Source of the DNA: a bacterium
GTDB taxonomy: Bacteria; SZUA-79; Acidulodesulfobacterales; Acidulodesulfobacteraceae
DNA length: 64,000 nucleotides
Assembly: GCA_021794475.1 (NCBI GenBank)
Contig: JAJYQS010000055.1
Span: 1 to 64,000 of the forward strand
Direction of reading: 5' to 3'
Below, one piece after another: positions 63,807 to 64,000 of this stretch (position 1 is its first letter; each line of letters starts with the position of its first letter). Under the pieces are notes generated by a model, which searched no databases, was not told the DNA's origin, and was given only the letters and a program-made list of their open reading frames with translations. Position numbers and translations under genes: made by a program.

Positions 63807-64000
63807 ATGGTTAAACTAATAAATTATACGACTAATCCTGAAATTACTGTTGCAATAGCTGCAAGGCTGTGTTACAGCGCTTCAGATATAATAAAAATAG
63901 AGTATGATTTTAAAGAAGCTGAAGACGGTTTAGAAAAAGCGAGAAAGTTAATAAAAAAAATTAGAACTTCAGGACATGAATCAGTGCTTGAACACGCTAA
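63807..64000 (+). CDS. thyX: FAD-dependent thymidylate synthase ThyX (5' part)
   Basis: The first 64 codons of ThyX, which makes dTMP from dUMP with methylene-THF, FAD and NADPH. The start VKLINYTTNPEITVAIAARL and the conserved KIRTSGHESVLEHA, in which His and Glu are part of the family pattern, are visible. The gene runs off the window before the RHRxxS motif. The structured element at 63581-63645 lies upstream. Confidence 0.92.
   Translation, partial: MVKLINYTTNPEITVAIAARLCYSASDIIKIEYDFKEAEDGLEKARKLIKKIRTSGHESVLEHA

Noticed and set aside
1-64000. CRISPR arrays, prophage or insertion-sequence genes.
   Set aside because: I looked for regularly spaced repeats, transposase, integrase and phage structural motifs and saw none.

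Overview
The window is an AT-rich chromosomal segment from a Gram-negative, probably anaerobic, diazotrophic bacterium. Lipid A and LPS genes (lpxK, an lpxL-like acyltransferase, lptE, kdsB, gmhB), an outer-membrane beta-barrel protein and rlpA show an outer membrane. Nitrogenase with NifI-type PII regulators, a rubrerythrin module and a radical-SAM CofH fit an anaerobic lifestyle. The gene content resembles AT-rich deltaproteobacterial lineages such as the Sva0485/Acidulodesulfobacterales type, but that placement is an inference from gene content and not a phylogeny. Genes are densely packed on both strands and intergenic DNA is very AT-rich. Many conserved proteins carry Asn/Asp/Gly/Ser/Ala-rich low-complexity insertions.

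Layout. 1-8881 is a nif cluster: nifB (3' end only), a methyltransferase overlapping it, a nif ferredoxin, nifDKEN, nifX, nifI1 and nifI2. nifH is not in the window. 9061-20575 holds an FmdB-type zinc ribbon with a tiny Lys-rich ORF behind it, an MFS transporter, a Crp/Fnr regulator, rsmD, coaD, an aminotransferase, lpxK (frameshifted in this sequence), an lpxL-like gene, an outer-membrane protein, a molybdopterin oxidoreductase, DUF488 and gmhB. 20652-34917 holds rmuC, rpsT, holA, lptE, leuS, phosphoketolase, a HAD hydrolase, an AcuC/HDAC-like deacetylase, lspA, pgk and gap. 35505-43974 holds an MBL hydrolase, an HD-GYP protein, a BI-1 protein, a YgjP-type protease, a rubrerythrin/Fe-S/DUF3501 module, tRNA-Leu(GAG), secG and a PAP2 phosphatase. 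44315-50487 holds a mannose-1-P guanylyltransferase/mutase-like fusion, a phosphohexomutase, an MBL hydrolase and coaBC. 50612-53464 holds a JAMM protease, an ArsR regulator with a Cys-rich duplicated protein, and a DUF134/NifX pair.

The most interesting part is 53611-60748, a minus-strand sulfur and cofactor block with two riboswitches. A SAM-I (S-box) riboswitch with an intrinsic terminator precedes a threonine-synthase-like gene. It is followed by a MoaD/ThiS-NIL fusion, a MoeB/ThiF activating enzyme, a TusA-like protein and a cysteine-synthase-like gene. SAM control implies that this set makes homocysteine/methionine, or supplies sulfur for it, through a protein thiocarboxylate, rather than simply making threonine. 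Next, a TPP riboswitch with its own terminator controls thiS and thiG, and a cofH homologue sits where thiH would be expected.

The window ends with ybjQ, rlpA, kdsB, rpmE and the start of thyX. A compact inverted-repeat structure that I could not assign to a known RNA class lies between rpmE and thyX.
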